Origin: Narthecium ossifragum
Taxonomy: Eukaryota; Streptophyta; Magnoliopsida; Dioscoreales; Nartheciaceae
Direction of reading: 5' to 3'
DNA: 64,000 bases
NCBI GenBank assembly: GCA_963920575.1
Contig: OY986965.1
Coordinates: 20,316,929-20,380,928 of the forward strand
Both the position numbers and the translations under genes were made by a program. Shown here piece by piece: positions 24,801 through 34,386 of this stretch (positions are counted from its first letter, which is position 1; the number at the start of each line of letters is the position of its first letter). Below the pieces are notes generated by a model that worked only from the letters and a program-made list of their open reading frames with translations, ran no database searches and was not told the DNA's origin.

Positions 24801-25556
24801 CATGTATATATTACGAATATTTTATTAAAATAATATTATTTTAAAAAATCCAAAATAGAAATAACCACTGAAGATGTTCAGAATCCATCCCAAGGTAAGT
24901 AAACCAAAATGGGTGGACCCAATGTTAGACACCATCAAGGTCAAAAATATTGTGCCTTCAATTCTCCGTTAGTACCGTAACGGCGTGTGACGATGGGCTC
25001 AAAACTTAGAGAAGTAAAAATATGTTCTGAGATGTATATTTGATCTTGTGCAATAAACATGAAGGATCCTTTCCTAAAAATGCATAAAACATGGTCGAGG
25101 ACATTACTATTTTTAGTTGTCCAAGAATAAAATAAAAGCAGAGCATATTCAAGAAGTCTACCACAGTTCCATAGTCAAGCCTCTGCTTCCTCTTATTCAG
25201 CAACACCTTCCCACTTAGCACCACATTCCTCCCCATCCTTCCTGTCAAAAAAAATCCAAAACCATCCATTTCTCACAAAACCAATCTCATAAACAATCAA
25301 CAAAATAAAAAATAAAAATCACAACATCAATTCCAATTTCCAAACAATAAAAACCCAAATCACCAGCCAAAGAATCCAAAAGGGTCGACTTCCCGGAACC
25401 CGATGGCCCCATAATCGCCAATATCCGCCCCGGCAGCGCATACCCGCTAAGCCCCTGCAGCAACTTCTTCGCCGGCTTCCCGCCGCCATATCCCGACAGC
25501 ATGGCAACCAAATCTTCCCACACTAAGTACGCCGCCGACGTCTCCGAGCCCTCCAT
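15827..25556 (-). CDS. ABCG half-transporter, ABCG11/12/15 clade (CER5-like cuticular lipid exporter), 8 exons
   Basis: Half-size ABC transporter with the nucleotide-binding domain first and six membrane segments after, as in ABCG proteins that export wax or cutin lipids at the plasma membrane. Exons on the minus strand: 25556-25364, 25241-25162, 18628-18164, 18072-17950, 17806-17675, 17547-16990, 16892-16785, 16195-15827. All introns are GT-AG. Exon lengths sum to 2028 bp, i.e. 675 residues, with no stop. Motifs: Walker [10 protein letters not shown] (50-58), Q-loop Q96, signature ISGGEKKR (156-163), Walker B LLFLDE (176-181), D-loop SGLD, H-loop H214. Membrane part: [15 protein letters not shown] in exon 6, then [25 protein letters not shown] and SKWIDL in the last exons. 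The start is the ATG before [15 protein letters not shown]; upstream frame has no ATG. Recalled family length is about 690 residues, so this is near full length. Intron 2 is 6.5 kb because a MULE is inserted. The exact paralogue is uncertain. Confidence 0.92.
18693..18880 (+). repeat. Left terminal inverted repeat of the MULE
   Basis: It matches 24851-24665 in reverse: AT-rich start, then TGTGGAGAAAG, GATATATCTCGTTTGG, CACGTCAGCGC and AACTCCAAGTTACGTCTATA. Beyond it, both ends carry extra copies of AAGTTACGTC/GACGTAACTT (up to about 19005 and from about 24500). Confidence 0.88.
19020..19145. repeat. GC-rich tandem repeat inside the MULE
   Basis: CCCTCCTCCTTCCCCACCC and GACCTCCCACTC recur about three times with a period near 60 bp. 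Frames over it (18782-19207, 19017-19283) are by-products of the repeat. Confidence 0.7.
19623..22097 (+). pseudogene. MuDR-type MULE transposase remnant, catalytic core deleted
   Basis: Segments resemble a MULE transposase in order. The N-terminal region starts at ATG 19623 (in-frame TGA at 19791, frame reopening at ATG 19800). The DNA-binding part has [16 protein letters not shown] and [15 protein letters not shown]. Then comes SYNILPWYM and, directly after it, [10 protein letters not shown]: the stretch between, which normally holds the first two DDE acids, is absent. After that: [12 protein letters not shown], then the SWIM zinc finger CSCGKFQ..CPH (about 21651-21698) and a CCHC knuckle [14 protein letters not shown] (21949-21990). 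Stops occur at 19791, 21024, about 21072 and 21405. The three main frames from 20676 on share one phase, so damage there is mostly by substitution. It cannot encode an active transposase. Confidence 0.88.
22139..24275 (+). pseudogene. Plant mobile domain (PMD, MAIN/MAIL-like) gene remnant carried by the MULE
   Basis: Exon-like pieces match the PMD family as I know it. ATG 22139 opens [13 protein letters not shown] with HRSAAVWDG at the end. Then come [34 protein letters not shown] and DGSVVSG (22526-22640), [16 protein letters not shown] and PGCLYMLQ (22980-23070), and the C-terminal part with [11 protein letters not shown] and [13 protein letters not shown] (23640-23880). Several frames and stops separate them. 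Intron-like AT-rich gaps have plausible GT-AG ends. The acceptor GCATGCAATAG just before 22139 would allow splicing from the transposase. PMD genes are known companions of plant transposons; whether this one was captured or travels with the family cannot be told here. Confidence 0.8.
24665..24851 (-). repeat. Right terminal inverted repeat of the MULE
   Basis: Inverted copy of 18693-18880, with a few substitutions and short indels. Confidence 0.88.
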
Positions 25557-25595
25557 CTTCCGGCTCAATTGTACCACCAATCTCACCTCCACCAC

Positions 25596-25899
25596 CTCCT
25601 CCTAGTGTTGCTAGTCACCTCCTAGTGTTGCTAGTCTCTGACGTATATATCAATACAAATAGCTGACATATACACTAGAGAAAGAGCTAAGATGACAGCA
25701 TTTAAAACAAGAATAGCGGAACATTCGCATTTACTCGCTTGACAGAGACATATAACTATATAAGTCCAATATACAGAGATGGAATGGAGATCTGAGGGAG
25801 AGTACCCATAAGTGAGGATTGGATATGCCACATTCCTTGTCTTATCTTACTTATAGTTATTAGCCTTTGATCGCATATCTAACCCAGCCACCCGACCCT
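25596..25899 (-). promoter_or_regulatory. Proximal promoter / 5' leader of the ABCG gene
   Basis: About 340 bp lie between the ATG and the hAT-type insertion upstream. A TATA-like ATATATAC (minus, 25650-25643) lies about 90 bp before the ATG. A 20-bp unit CCTAGTGTTGCTAGTCACCT is duplicated in tandem at 25601-25636, between the TATA-like site and the ATG. No other element was recognised; transcription start is not determinable from sequence alone. Confidence 0.4.
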
Positions 25900-26124
25900 T
25901 AGGGATGGTAGTGGGGCCGGTTTGGAGCGGGTTAGCATAATCCCAAACCCATCCCATATAAAAAAACGCACCCCCAAATCCATCCCAAACCCATGCGGGT
26001 TTGTATACCACATCCCATCCCCGTTTAAAAGCCAACCCATATAACCCATCTTCGCCCAACCCCATATAAAGTCACTTGAAACACGACAAAATGTAATATG
26101 AAATTTGAAAAATCACATATATTA

Positions 26125-29100
26125 TCTATTATATAAGGAAGGACGGTTTTTGAAATGTCCCCCCTATAAAACATAAAGAGTGGTCAGAATTTGCCTACAA
26201 ACGCATCCAACGGTCTAGATTTCATCTACAACATCAGGATTCCCACTCCAAAATTTAGATTCCCGCCTAAAATTTCCTCTACTCTCTCACCCTCCACTCA
26301 TCTCCCATCATCACGTCCCATCCGAGCTGCTCACCCTCTCTCTTCAGTCACCCCCCTCTCGCATATCCCATCCCCAGCCGATTGGCCTCGCCGAACCAGA
26401 GAGGAGAGGAGCCGCGCGCCCAACCCCATCGGCCTCGCCCAACCCGCCGTCGGCCACGCCCAACCCGCCGTGGCTACGCGAGTGGAGGAGGTGAGAGGGA
26501 TCGGTGAGAGAGAGATGAGGGAGAGGCGGCCGGAGAACGGAAGCAACAGGGATCCGTGAGCAGCTTGGGGCGACGGCGATGAAGTCGAAAGGCCGGCGAG
26601 TCGACGGCGAGGACCCTCGGGCTTGGCGACAGTGAAGGTAAGCATCACGGCATCTCCCTCTTCTCCTCTTCCTTCTTCTTTCTCTCTTTTTTTCCTCTTT
26701 CGGCACCCTCTCCGTCGAGTTCTTTGGTGGAGAAGGAGAAGAACCGTCGAGGGCTTTGGGCAACATCACCGATGGGGAAGAAGAAGGGGCCCGACGCCTC
26801 CTTCTTCCTTCTCTTTTTTATTTTTATTTTTCGCTTCCATCTTCCTTTGTTTCCTCTGCTCTGTTTTCCTTCATCTGCTTCTTGCTTCTTTCTTCTTGGC
26901 TCATCTTCATTTGCCTCTAAACTCCGGGCGGTTGTTTTGTCTCTCCAGGAGGTATCGGACGGTGGGGGAAAGGAAGAAGGTTGTGACAGTGAAGTTCGGC
27001 AGCGACTTGATCGACGGAGAAGACCGGCGACGTCCTCCTTTTTGTTTCACCACAAGGCTTTGTTGTCCGGCGGTGAAGAGGGAGAAGGCCGGACGGCTTG
27101 GGCGTCGACGGCTTGGGCATCAACGGTAGTGATTTTTCAGCAATTTCGATGCTATGCACGGTTGAGTTTTGGACGAATTTTCTTTTGTTTTCCAGCAATT
27201 TTGATGGATTCCTCATGCACTTGCATGCCTTAGTTTTGGAGATGCATGGCACCTTCCCTCTTCTCTTCTCTTCTCCTTCTCAGCTCGACCCTCATTCCTA
27301 TTTTTATTTTTTTTGCACCATTTCCTGCGGCCGGCCTCCAGTTCCCTGCTCTCTCAGCTGGTGCTCTCTCTCTCTCTCTCTCTCTCTAGAGTCTGGATCA
27401 GACTCCTCTCTCAGCTGCATGCTCGCTCTAAGTTAGAGCTTGATCTGCACCTTTATATTGATCCCACCCGGGCTTTCTACTTCTCCTTCTTCGCCTGATC
27501 TCTGATCCCTTCTAAAGAGCTGCTTGCAGTTCCTGTAATTAGTTTTTCTTCTTTGTTTTCTGTATTGCTTTCTTTTCCTTGCTATAAACTTTTAAGACCA
27601 ATTTAGAAGATAACATCATTAATTCCCTGTCATCTTCTTTTAGAGGAAATGTATGAATTCCACATAGACGAAATTTATGAGGAGTTCTTCAATAGAGTTA
27701 GTTAGATTGATTACGTTTCCTGAAACATAGCCTTTCAAAACATTGCTAAGTATATTAAATTCACGAAGAGACGTGAGTTTAATATACTCTCTGTTGTTTT
27801 CTTTTGTTGTTTTTGTCATTTATGTTACTGCAGACATGTTGTTTGATGAAATTGGAGATGGTTTATAGTTGCTTTTTGGCTGAGACGTGAGGCAAAGGAT
27901 TGGTTTTTTGTTTTTTTATGGGTGAGTAATGGTTATGTGGTTTTGATCATCGATCTCCTCATGTATCTGCTCATGGCTATTTCTACATCCGATAGCTATA
28001 GCTAAAAGTACCATGATCTGCTCATGTTTTAGGCCAATTTTGCAAAATGGGAACCTTGGCATGGAAGGTTTGGATTTTATTACCTTTGGAGCAAATATAT
28101 TTAGTTGGACGAGCTACTGTAAGAATTAGCAGCTTCTGTTCTGTTGCTAAAGGGATGCCTGCAATCTAAGCAATAGGCATGTGAAAAGCTTCCCTTCATG
28201 TCTACTAAACTTTTTGTCAAATTCGATACTAAATTTGTTTGTCCTATTTGTTGTCAAGATAATCTAGGCCCATCTTATATTTCCTATTTAACTTTTTTCC
28301 CCTTGATATGAGAACATACCATGATCTGTATCTTTTTTCTACTTCCTTTGGTACCTTAATGGATGCTTTTTCTGTCGATGCAGTTTTTAAAGGGACATAA
28401 CGCACAGTAATTACTCTTTTTTCTAATCCATGCCTCGCCACGCCCAGCACCGCCATATCTCCGGTGAGCTTTCCCTCTGATCTCCTCTCTTCACTTCTGT
28501 GGATGCTGTTTGATTCCTATTTCAAAAACTTATACATCAATTGGATGAGGAGAGGAGTAGGAAGAAGCCTAAGAAAAAGAAGAAGATCGAGGAGGATGTC
28601 CTGCTATAACCCAATTGATGAAACTTTCACAGTTTTTTACTTTTCATTAGAAATTTGGGTTTTAGATATGCTACTGTGTAATATCCATTTCATGGAAGTG
28701 ACTCATCTATCTCAGTATTGCTTACCTTCTATTGATTACTGGCTTCAAGAACTAAATTGCATTTGTTGGCCTGAGATGCATATTTTGATTGTGTACATGA
28801 GAGGGGAAGGGATAGATTTGTTGAAATTTTTTTTTGCAGTTTCCATAATTGGCACGATCAGAAGAAGTCCTTATTTTGTATTTCTCTCATGGTATGCATG
28901 TTTAGAAAGAAGGGCTCCTGGAAACTACGACCACTAATGCAGTTGACAGAGGCAAATGATGCAGCTGACAGCTTGATTAATCGGGAGCTTCCTGTAAGTG
29001 CATTCTTTCTGAGCTGATCTGCTTCAGTAAAAGCGTGAAAATCCAATATATCCGTTTGTTCAAATCATATCTTTGTAGTTGACTTCTTGATTTATTTTCG

Positions 29101-32100
29101 AGCTTAAACAGCCATTGCTCCACGTTCTTAGTCTGAATTGGAATGAAGCAAATTTGTCAAATATGATTTATTGTAAAGGCATGATTTTCAACTTGCACAA
29201 TCAAAGTATATCACTTTACTTGGGACAACTTAGATCTCTGCAACTAGACGTTCTAAATGCACAACAAAGGATTGGACAGCTGTTAACATTTATCTAAATT
29301 CATCCCTTGACCAACCTAAATAATCTTACCTTAATAAACATAGCTTGGCCCATGTACAAACATCTATAATTATTCTGAGATGGTTCTTTAGTATAAGATG
29401 TAAAGGAATTTGAAGTTAAAGGAATACCCCTTTTGCTTATTTTATATGAGAAAGTAAGTAACAAAGGGGATTTAACCTCTCATGTGTACCTTACCCCGAT
29501 AAGATGTCATGTCACGGAGCCAAAAAAGAAAACAACTACAAAACTTATCAGATGAAGTTGAAAGAGGTGAGAATTTTTTTTATGTGCTCTCAAGGTTGAG
29601 AATGAACAGCATAGATCCCACACTAATTCTTAGAAAGTTTAGGACAATAGACTTGAAACTGTTGCTGCCAATGCTGTAAAACTTTTTTTTTTTTTTTTAA
29701 TGATGTTATATCAAGCAGCTATTTGTAAGATGGGTTATGGTGGTATACAGTGTGGGTGGATAAGGAGATGGGGATGTTTTTAAGTATTTTTTTATTACCA
29801 AAATGTAAGACGAGTTAAAAAACCTGGTAGTGTCTTTCAAAAATGGTTCTCTGCTTGATTCTTTCATGCTGATCAAAGTAGATGATTTGATGTTTTAGTT
29901 TACATGGTTGATTGATCAGTCCAAAAGCCATAGTCAAAATGGCTGTGATCTTGATGGTTATAATGGACTGGAAAGTATCAAAGTGGATGTTAGTAAGAGA
30001 TGCAGCAAAAGTATTTGATTGCTTAGAAGATTTTGATTGTCCATGTTTTATGTTGCCATCCAATATATACTAAGTTGTTTAATTGCACGAATTTTTTTTT
30101 TCTTCTGTGTTTTTTGTTTCTTCATGATATATCTATTTTGCTTCTGTATCATTTTCATGAAAGACTTCACTGCATTCTTGGATAATACCATGATGTCATG
30201 AGTGGTGGCCTGATAACCATAAAGAAATTTTTTTCATATTTCATCAAGTGTTCTCAAGTCTTCAACGTTGCTCCGCACTCATCTTTAACTGACATTCATA
30301 TTTTCTCTCATTTCGGTCCTATGTGTGGTATGGAATAAAGCTGAGGAATTAGCTTAAACTTTTCTGTGTCCCTTTTGCTTTTACAGATTGGTCGTAGTTT
30401 GGATTATAATGGTCTTTTTGTCCTTTTTCCCTTATCTGAGTAAGGTTCTTTTTCTTTTGATATTTTAGCTTTTGTTGGATATGTATTGCTGGCCATGGTG
30501 CTGAATTAATTTCTTTCCATTTTAATCTATCCCTCTGCTAATAAGATCCGAAGTATAGTTTGGATAAATGCACACTATTCTATTAGGGTGATAACATATT
30601 GAGGATTTTAGAACCTCTACAATTGAGCTTGATTTCTGCCATAAATAGTCCAATACCAACCCCAAATTTTAAACTGAGCTTGATTTCATCCTGTTTATTT
30701 GCCATTTCACATGAATTGCGGCCATTTCAAACTTTTGACTATTTTAGTGTAAAACAACCAAAATACTGCTGATGCTATTAATAAGACAAGGTTATTAAAG
30801 AAAGGCACATTGGACATTTAATAAGACGAGGTTATTAATAAGTCAAAACATGAATCAAACATGAATCAACTACCATATGAAATTTGTATTCCAAAGAGGC
30901 TTCCAACATTTCAAACTATGAATGTTGATTTCAACTGGCTGATTTGAACATTGATTCAACTGGCTGATTTGATTCAAATCAGTAAAGAAAGGCAAAACAT
31001 GATCAACATTTAATACTGATTGGTTGTTGTCAATCTGAATTTGAATACTGATTAGTTGTTGTCAATTAACTGAATCAGTCAATGATTTAATACTTGACTC
31101 TCTTTTTAAAGTTATAATTTGGGTCAAAATATGAAGGATCGAGAAATTAATTAGATATCACAAGAAACAAGAGAAGAAAGATTACATGTACTTATGCCCA
31201 GCTGCCGCATATCATTCAAGAGAAATAAAAGGAAATAGGTGTTAAAACTAGCCTTCTTCCTAAGCTAATTACATGTCATTCAGTGTACCACTGTCATGTT
31301 CATGAAGGCACAAAGCTAATCAAAAAGACAATCAATTTGAGCATTAGTCAATTTCATATGGTAGGTGCTAAATTCACCCCTTTCAATTATCATCTTATTA
31401 ATCTTTTGAACATAGCTTCAGAGCAGAGTGCCTTTCTTTAATAATGTGCATTTAAAGAAATGATGTTTGATGAACATTAAGATCATCTGTACAGCTTTGT
31501 TCTCTAGCGAAGTTTTTTTTACTAAAAATCAGTGCCTGTTGATATTTGAATATTGAAGATAATCATGATGTCAATTTTCAGCAGGAAAATATGCACCGGG
31601 TTTTGGAATTGGACCACTTGAGGAACTTGATGTTAAAGATGAAGATATTTATGTTGAAGATAAAGATATTGATGTGTCAGGTGAATGTTCAATATGCTGT
31701 TTAAATTTTCAATTGGTAGCAACATTCTGAATGAGGCAATGTGGACACTTTTACATAAGCAATATGTTCTTTTCAGTTTTTTTTTCCAGACACTGTTATG
31801 TGCATGTTTTTTTCTCTTTTTTCCTCTTTATGTCTAAAAGCTCCTGATTTTGAGCTTTTGCATCTACTTTGTTTATTGTTTGAATTCACTGTTTATTGTG
31901 GTTGTTGAATTATGTAGACTAATTGGAATTGTTCCGTTTCATAACTTCAAGCTGTTTTTTCAAGCATATTTTAGAATAGAATTGGCTTTATGCTGTTCCA
32001 TTTCTACTGCTATAAGAATCACAACTTAGATAGTGGATGAATGCCAGTTTCATATTCATATTAGATTTCTAATTATAAATCTTTTCATCTCAGTCTCCTT

Positions 32101-32987
32101 TCCCATTCTACCATTATATTGTGATGCTTCTAAATTTTTCTCTTCATGCAGGTTCATCGGTATTAATGCATTATAGGGGAGGCAAATCTTCCATCTGAGA
32201 TTCTGCATGTACTTAATCTGCTCTCTTTAGATTTATCTTTGTAATTCATTGTACTATGCCATGTCTCCAATAATTGATGGGTGCTATTTTTTTGTGACAG
32301 GTATCTTCAGTCTGAATCTGTTGTATCCCACGACACATTCTGAAGAATGCAATAATTATTATGGTATTTTTTGAAATTACTGATTCATCGTTTCTTCGCA
32401 AAAAGTTCTACGATGTCTCACTATTCCATGAAATAAGGACTGCAACTACTGCATAGGCAACTGATGCATGCTTTTGCTTATGGACAACAGTTATGTTGTT
32501 TACTATGAAATTGTCGAACAACATGTTTTTTTTTAGTCATGATGTTCTATGGTAAATTATCATTCTTTAGCCATGCTTTTGCTTATGGTAAGTTATCTTT
32601 TTTTAGTCATGATGTTCTATGGTAAATTGTCGAACAACTGATGTCTCACCATTCTTTAATTGAATTACCTGATGTTCTATGGTAAATTATCTTCCTTATA
32701 TTTAGTCCCTTTTTTTTCAGTTTAGAAGAGATACTACATGTTCAAGTATAACATTCAAATTATGAGTGGGAACTATAACTTTACCCTTCTTGGTTTAAGC
32801 ATAATATCTTTATCATGAAGATGGAGAATTAATCCAGTTTTTAATGTTTCTGTTCGTTGCCCTATGTTGAGTTTGGTTGTTAACCCTCGGTACAAGGGAG
32901 CAACTGCAAAAAATTTCGTTTAGAAACCCTAAATATTTTGTGCCGCATTGCATGAGTGTCCATGTCGTAGGCACGGGCATTCACTAT
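26125..32987 (+). mobile_element. Helitron-like insertion with gene-like fragments
   Basis: The left end TCTATTATATAAGGAAGGAC follows an A. The right end has GTCGTAGGCACGGGCATTCACTAT, a short GC hairpin followed by a CTA-type terminus, next to a T. There is no target duplication and no inverted repeat, as expected for Helitrons. No Rep/helicase was found. The interior of about 6.8 kb looks like a gene with introns: a GC-rich 5' part (26280-27500, with a CT run at 27361-27390), T-rich intron-like DNA, and exon-like pieces. The exact right end is uncertain by a few bases. Confidence 0.5.
28544..31680 (+). pseudogene. Gene fragments inside the Helitron-like element
   Basis: Three exon-like pieces are visible. 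28544-28609 has a Lys-rich run RKKPKKKKKIEEDVLL and then a stop. 28906-28993 is preceded by TTTAG, followed by GTAAGT, and reads WKLRPLMQLTEANDAADSLI. 31584-31680 is preceded by CAG, followed by GTGAAT, and reads KYAPGFGIGPLEELDVKDED. The last piece reminds me of the G-patch protein TGH/GPATCH1 N-terminal region, from memory only. The pieces may come from one captured gene; no continuous frame exists. Confidence 0.4.
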
Positions 32988-33360
32988 TATATATATAATA
33001 CTCATATTTGTCTCCCACATGTAGATAGAGTTTTAATTTTAAGAAAAGAAGCATAGATAGCGTTTAAAAGGGAAAGGGATCGGGAAGTAGGAATGTTATA
33101 TGATGCATTCCTATAATACTTAATTGTGCATATACATAGCACAAGTATTTAAGTAAATATATATATATAATCGGGGCGGGTTCGGGTTTTTTAAGTCTAA
33201 ACCCAAACCCGTCCCAAATCCATTCGGGTTTAACTTGATTTCCCCGTACCCGCTCCAAACTTATTTAGGCTTACCCCAAACTCATACTATTAGGGGTGGG
33301 TCGGGGCGGGAACCCGCTTAACCCGCCCCATTGACATCCCTACCGACGCTCCTCTTAGAT

Positions 33361-33571
33361 CTTGTTTGATACGAGGTTAGTTTATTACGAGTTAAAGAGA
33401 TTTTAATGTTAAAAAAAGTGAAAATAAAATAGTAATAATTATTTTTTAAAAAAAATAGAGTTATAATGATAGATGAAATGTGAATAAATAAATAGATAAT
33501 TAGTGTTACGTGAAATAAAAAAAGATGTTGGAGGATAAGTACGAGAACCTCCTATTCCCATACCAAACAAG
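33361..33571. mobile_element. Short AT-rich MITE
   Basis: The ends are inverted: CTTGTTTGATACGAGG on the left, and CTTGTTTGGTATGGGAATAG reading in from the right. It is about 211 bp and very AT-rich inside. The target duplication is not clear, so the superfamily is left open. Confidence 0.55.
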
Positions 33572-33714
33572 TCCTGAAACTTTCAACATGACATATTAAC
33601 CCCTGTGATCCTGACGATATCACAAAGGGTGGGGATATCTACACCACTGTTCGAACTTAACACACCACAAAAACTATTTTTTGTAAAAATAAAAAACAAA
33701 AACCCCACTATACC

Positions 33715-34386
33715 CCCTCACCCTCTCTCCCGATACTCACTCCCGGCTCCGACGGCCTCTCTCTCCTCCGGCCTCTCTCTCGCCGGCGCCCTCTCTCTCT
33801 CTCCCACGCCCTCTCTCTCTTTCTCTCCCCCGGCGACGGTAGCAGCGGTGGCCTCTCTCCCCCGGCGACGGCAACGGTGGTGGCCTCTCTCCCACGGTCT
33901 CTCTCTCCCAGCGGCCTCCCTCCCTCTCTCTCGCTTCTCTCTCTCCCGCGACCCCCTCTCTCTCTCTCGTGGCCGGCCGGCCTCCCTCCCTACCTCTCGC
34001 GTTCTCTCTCTCCCGCGGCCGGGCAGCCTCCCTCTCTCTCGCCTTCTCTCTCCCCCGCGACCAGTCGACCTCCATCTTCCCCCCCCTCTCTCTCTCTCAC
34101 CTTCTCTCTCCCCCGCGGCCGCCGGCCTCCCTCTTCCCCCCTTCTCTCTCTCTCCAGCCTCCTCTTCCCCCTCTCTCTCTCGCATTCTCTCTCCCCCGCA
34201 GCCGCCGGCCTCCCTCTTCCCCCCCCCTCTCTCTCGCCAGCCTCCTCTCCCCCCTCTCTCTCTCGCCTTCTCTCTCCCCCGCGGCCGCCGGCCTCCCTCT
34301 TCCCCCCCTCTCTCTCTCGCCAGCCTCCTCTTCCCCCTCTCTCTCTCGCCTTCTCTCTCCCCCGCGGCCGCCGGCCTCCCTCTTCC
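33715..34386. repeat. CT-rich low-complexity tract
   Basis: TCTCTCTCCCCCGCGGCCGCC-like units of about 60 bp recur many times with GCCGGCCTCCCTCTT; the tract continues at 36805-36950 after the nested LTR. It produces long Ser/Pro/Leu-rich and Arg/Glu-rich frames on both strands (for example 33605-34492), which I do not regard as genes. Confidence 0.8.

Larger units (their letters stand above)
18693..24851 (+). mobile_element. Mutator-like element (MULE) in intron 2 of the ABCG gene
   Basis: A perfect 9-bp target duplication AAAATAGAA flanks it (18684-18692 and 24852-24860), the hallmark of Mutator elements. Terminal inverted repeats of about 190 bp begin GGAATTTTTTTTAAAATAAT on the left and GGATTTTTTAAAATAATATT on the right (reverse). 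Contents from left: subterminal palindromes, a GC-rich tandem repeat, transposase remnant, plant mobile domain remnant, subterminal palindromes. Its genes run opposite to the host gene. Removing it and one duplication leaves an intron of about 365 bp. Confidence 0.93.
25900..33342. mobile_element. hAT-type non-autonomous element, filled by a Helitron-like insertion
   Basis: Inverted ends TAGGGATGGTAGTGGGGC (left) and TAGGGATGTCAATGGGGC (right, reversed) fit a hAT terminus type that is common in plants. Flanking 8-mers CCGACCCT (25892-25899) and CCGACGCT (33343-33350) match at 7 of 8 positions. Both arms are rich in GGGTTTGGGATGGG-type G-tract repeats. Without the internal insertion the element is about 0.6 kb with no transposase. 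Confidence 0.75.

Noticed and set aside
25557..25595. Longer N-terminus for the ABCG protein starting at 25595
   Set aside because: The frame is open there but the codon is GTG. The first ATG is 25556, where similarity to the family also begins.
26191..27498. Several ORFs of 100-169 residues in the Helitron-like element
   Set aside because: Biased GC/CT-rich composition, frames on both strands, no domain. At best the 5' part of a captured gene.
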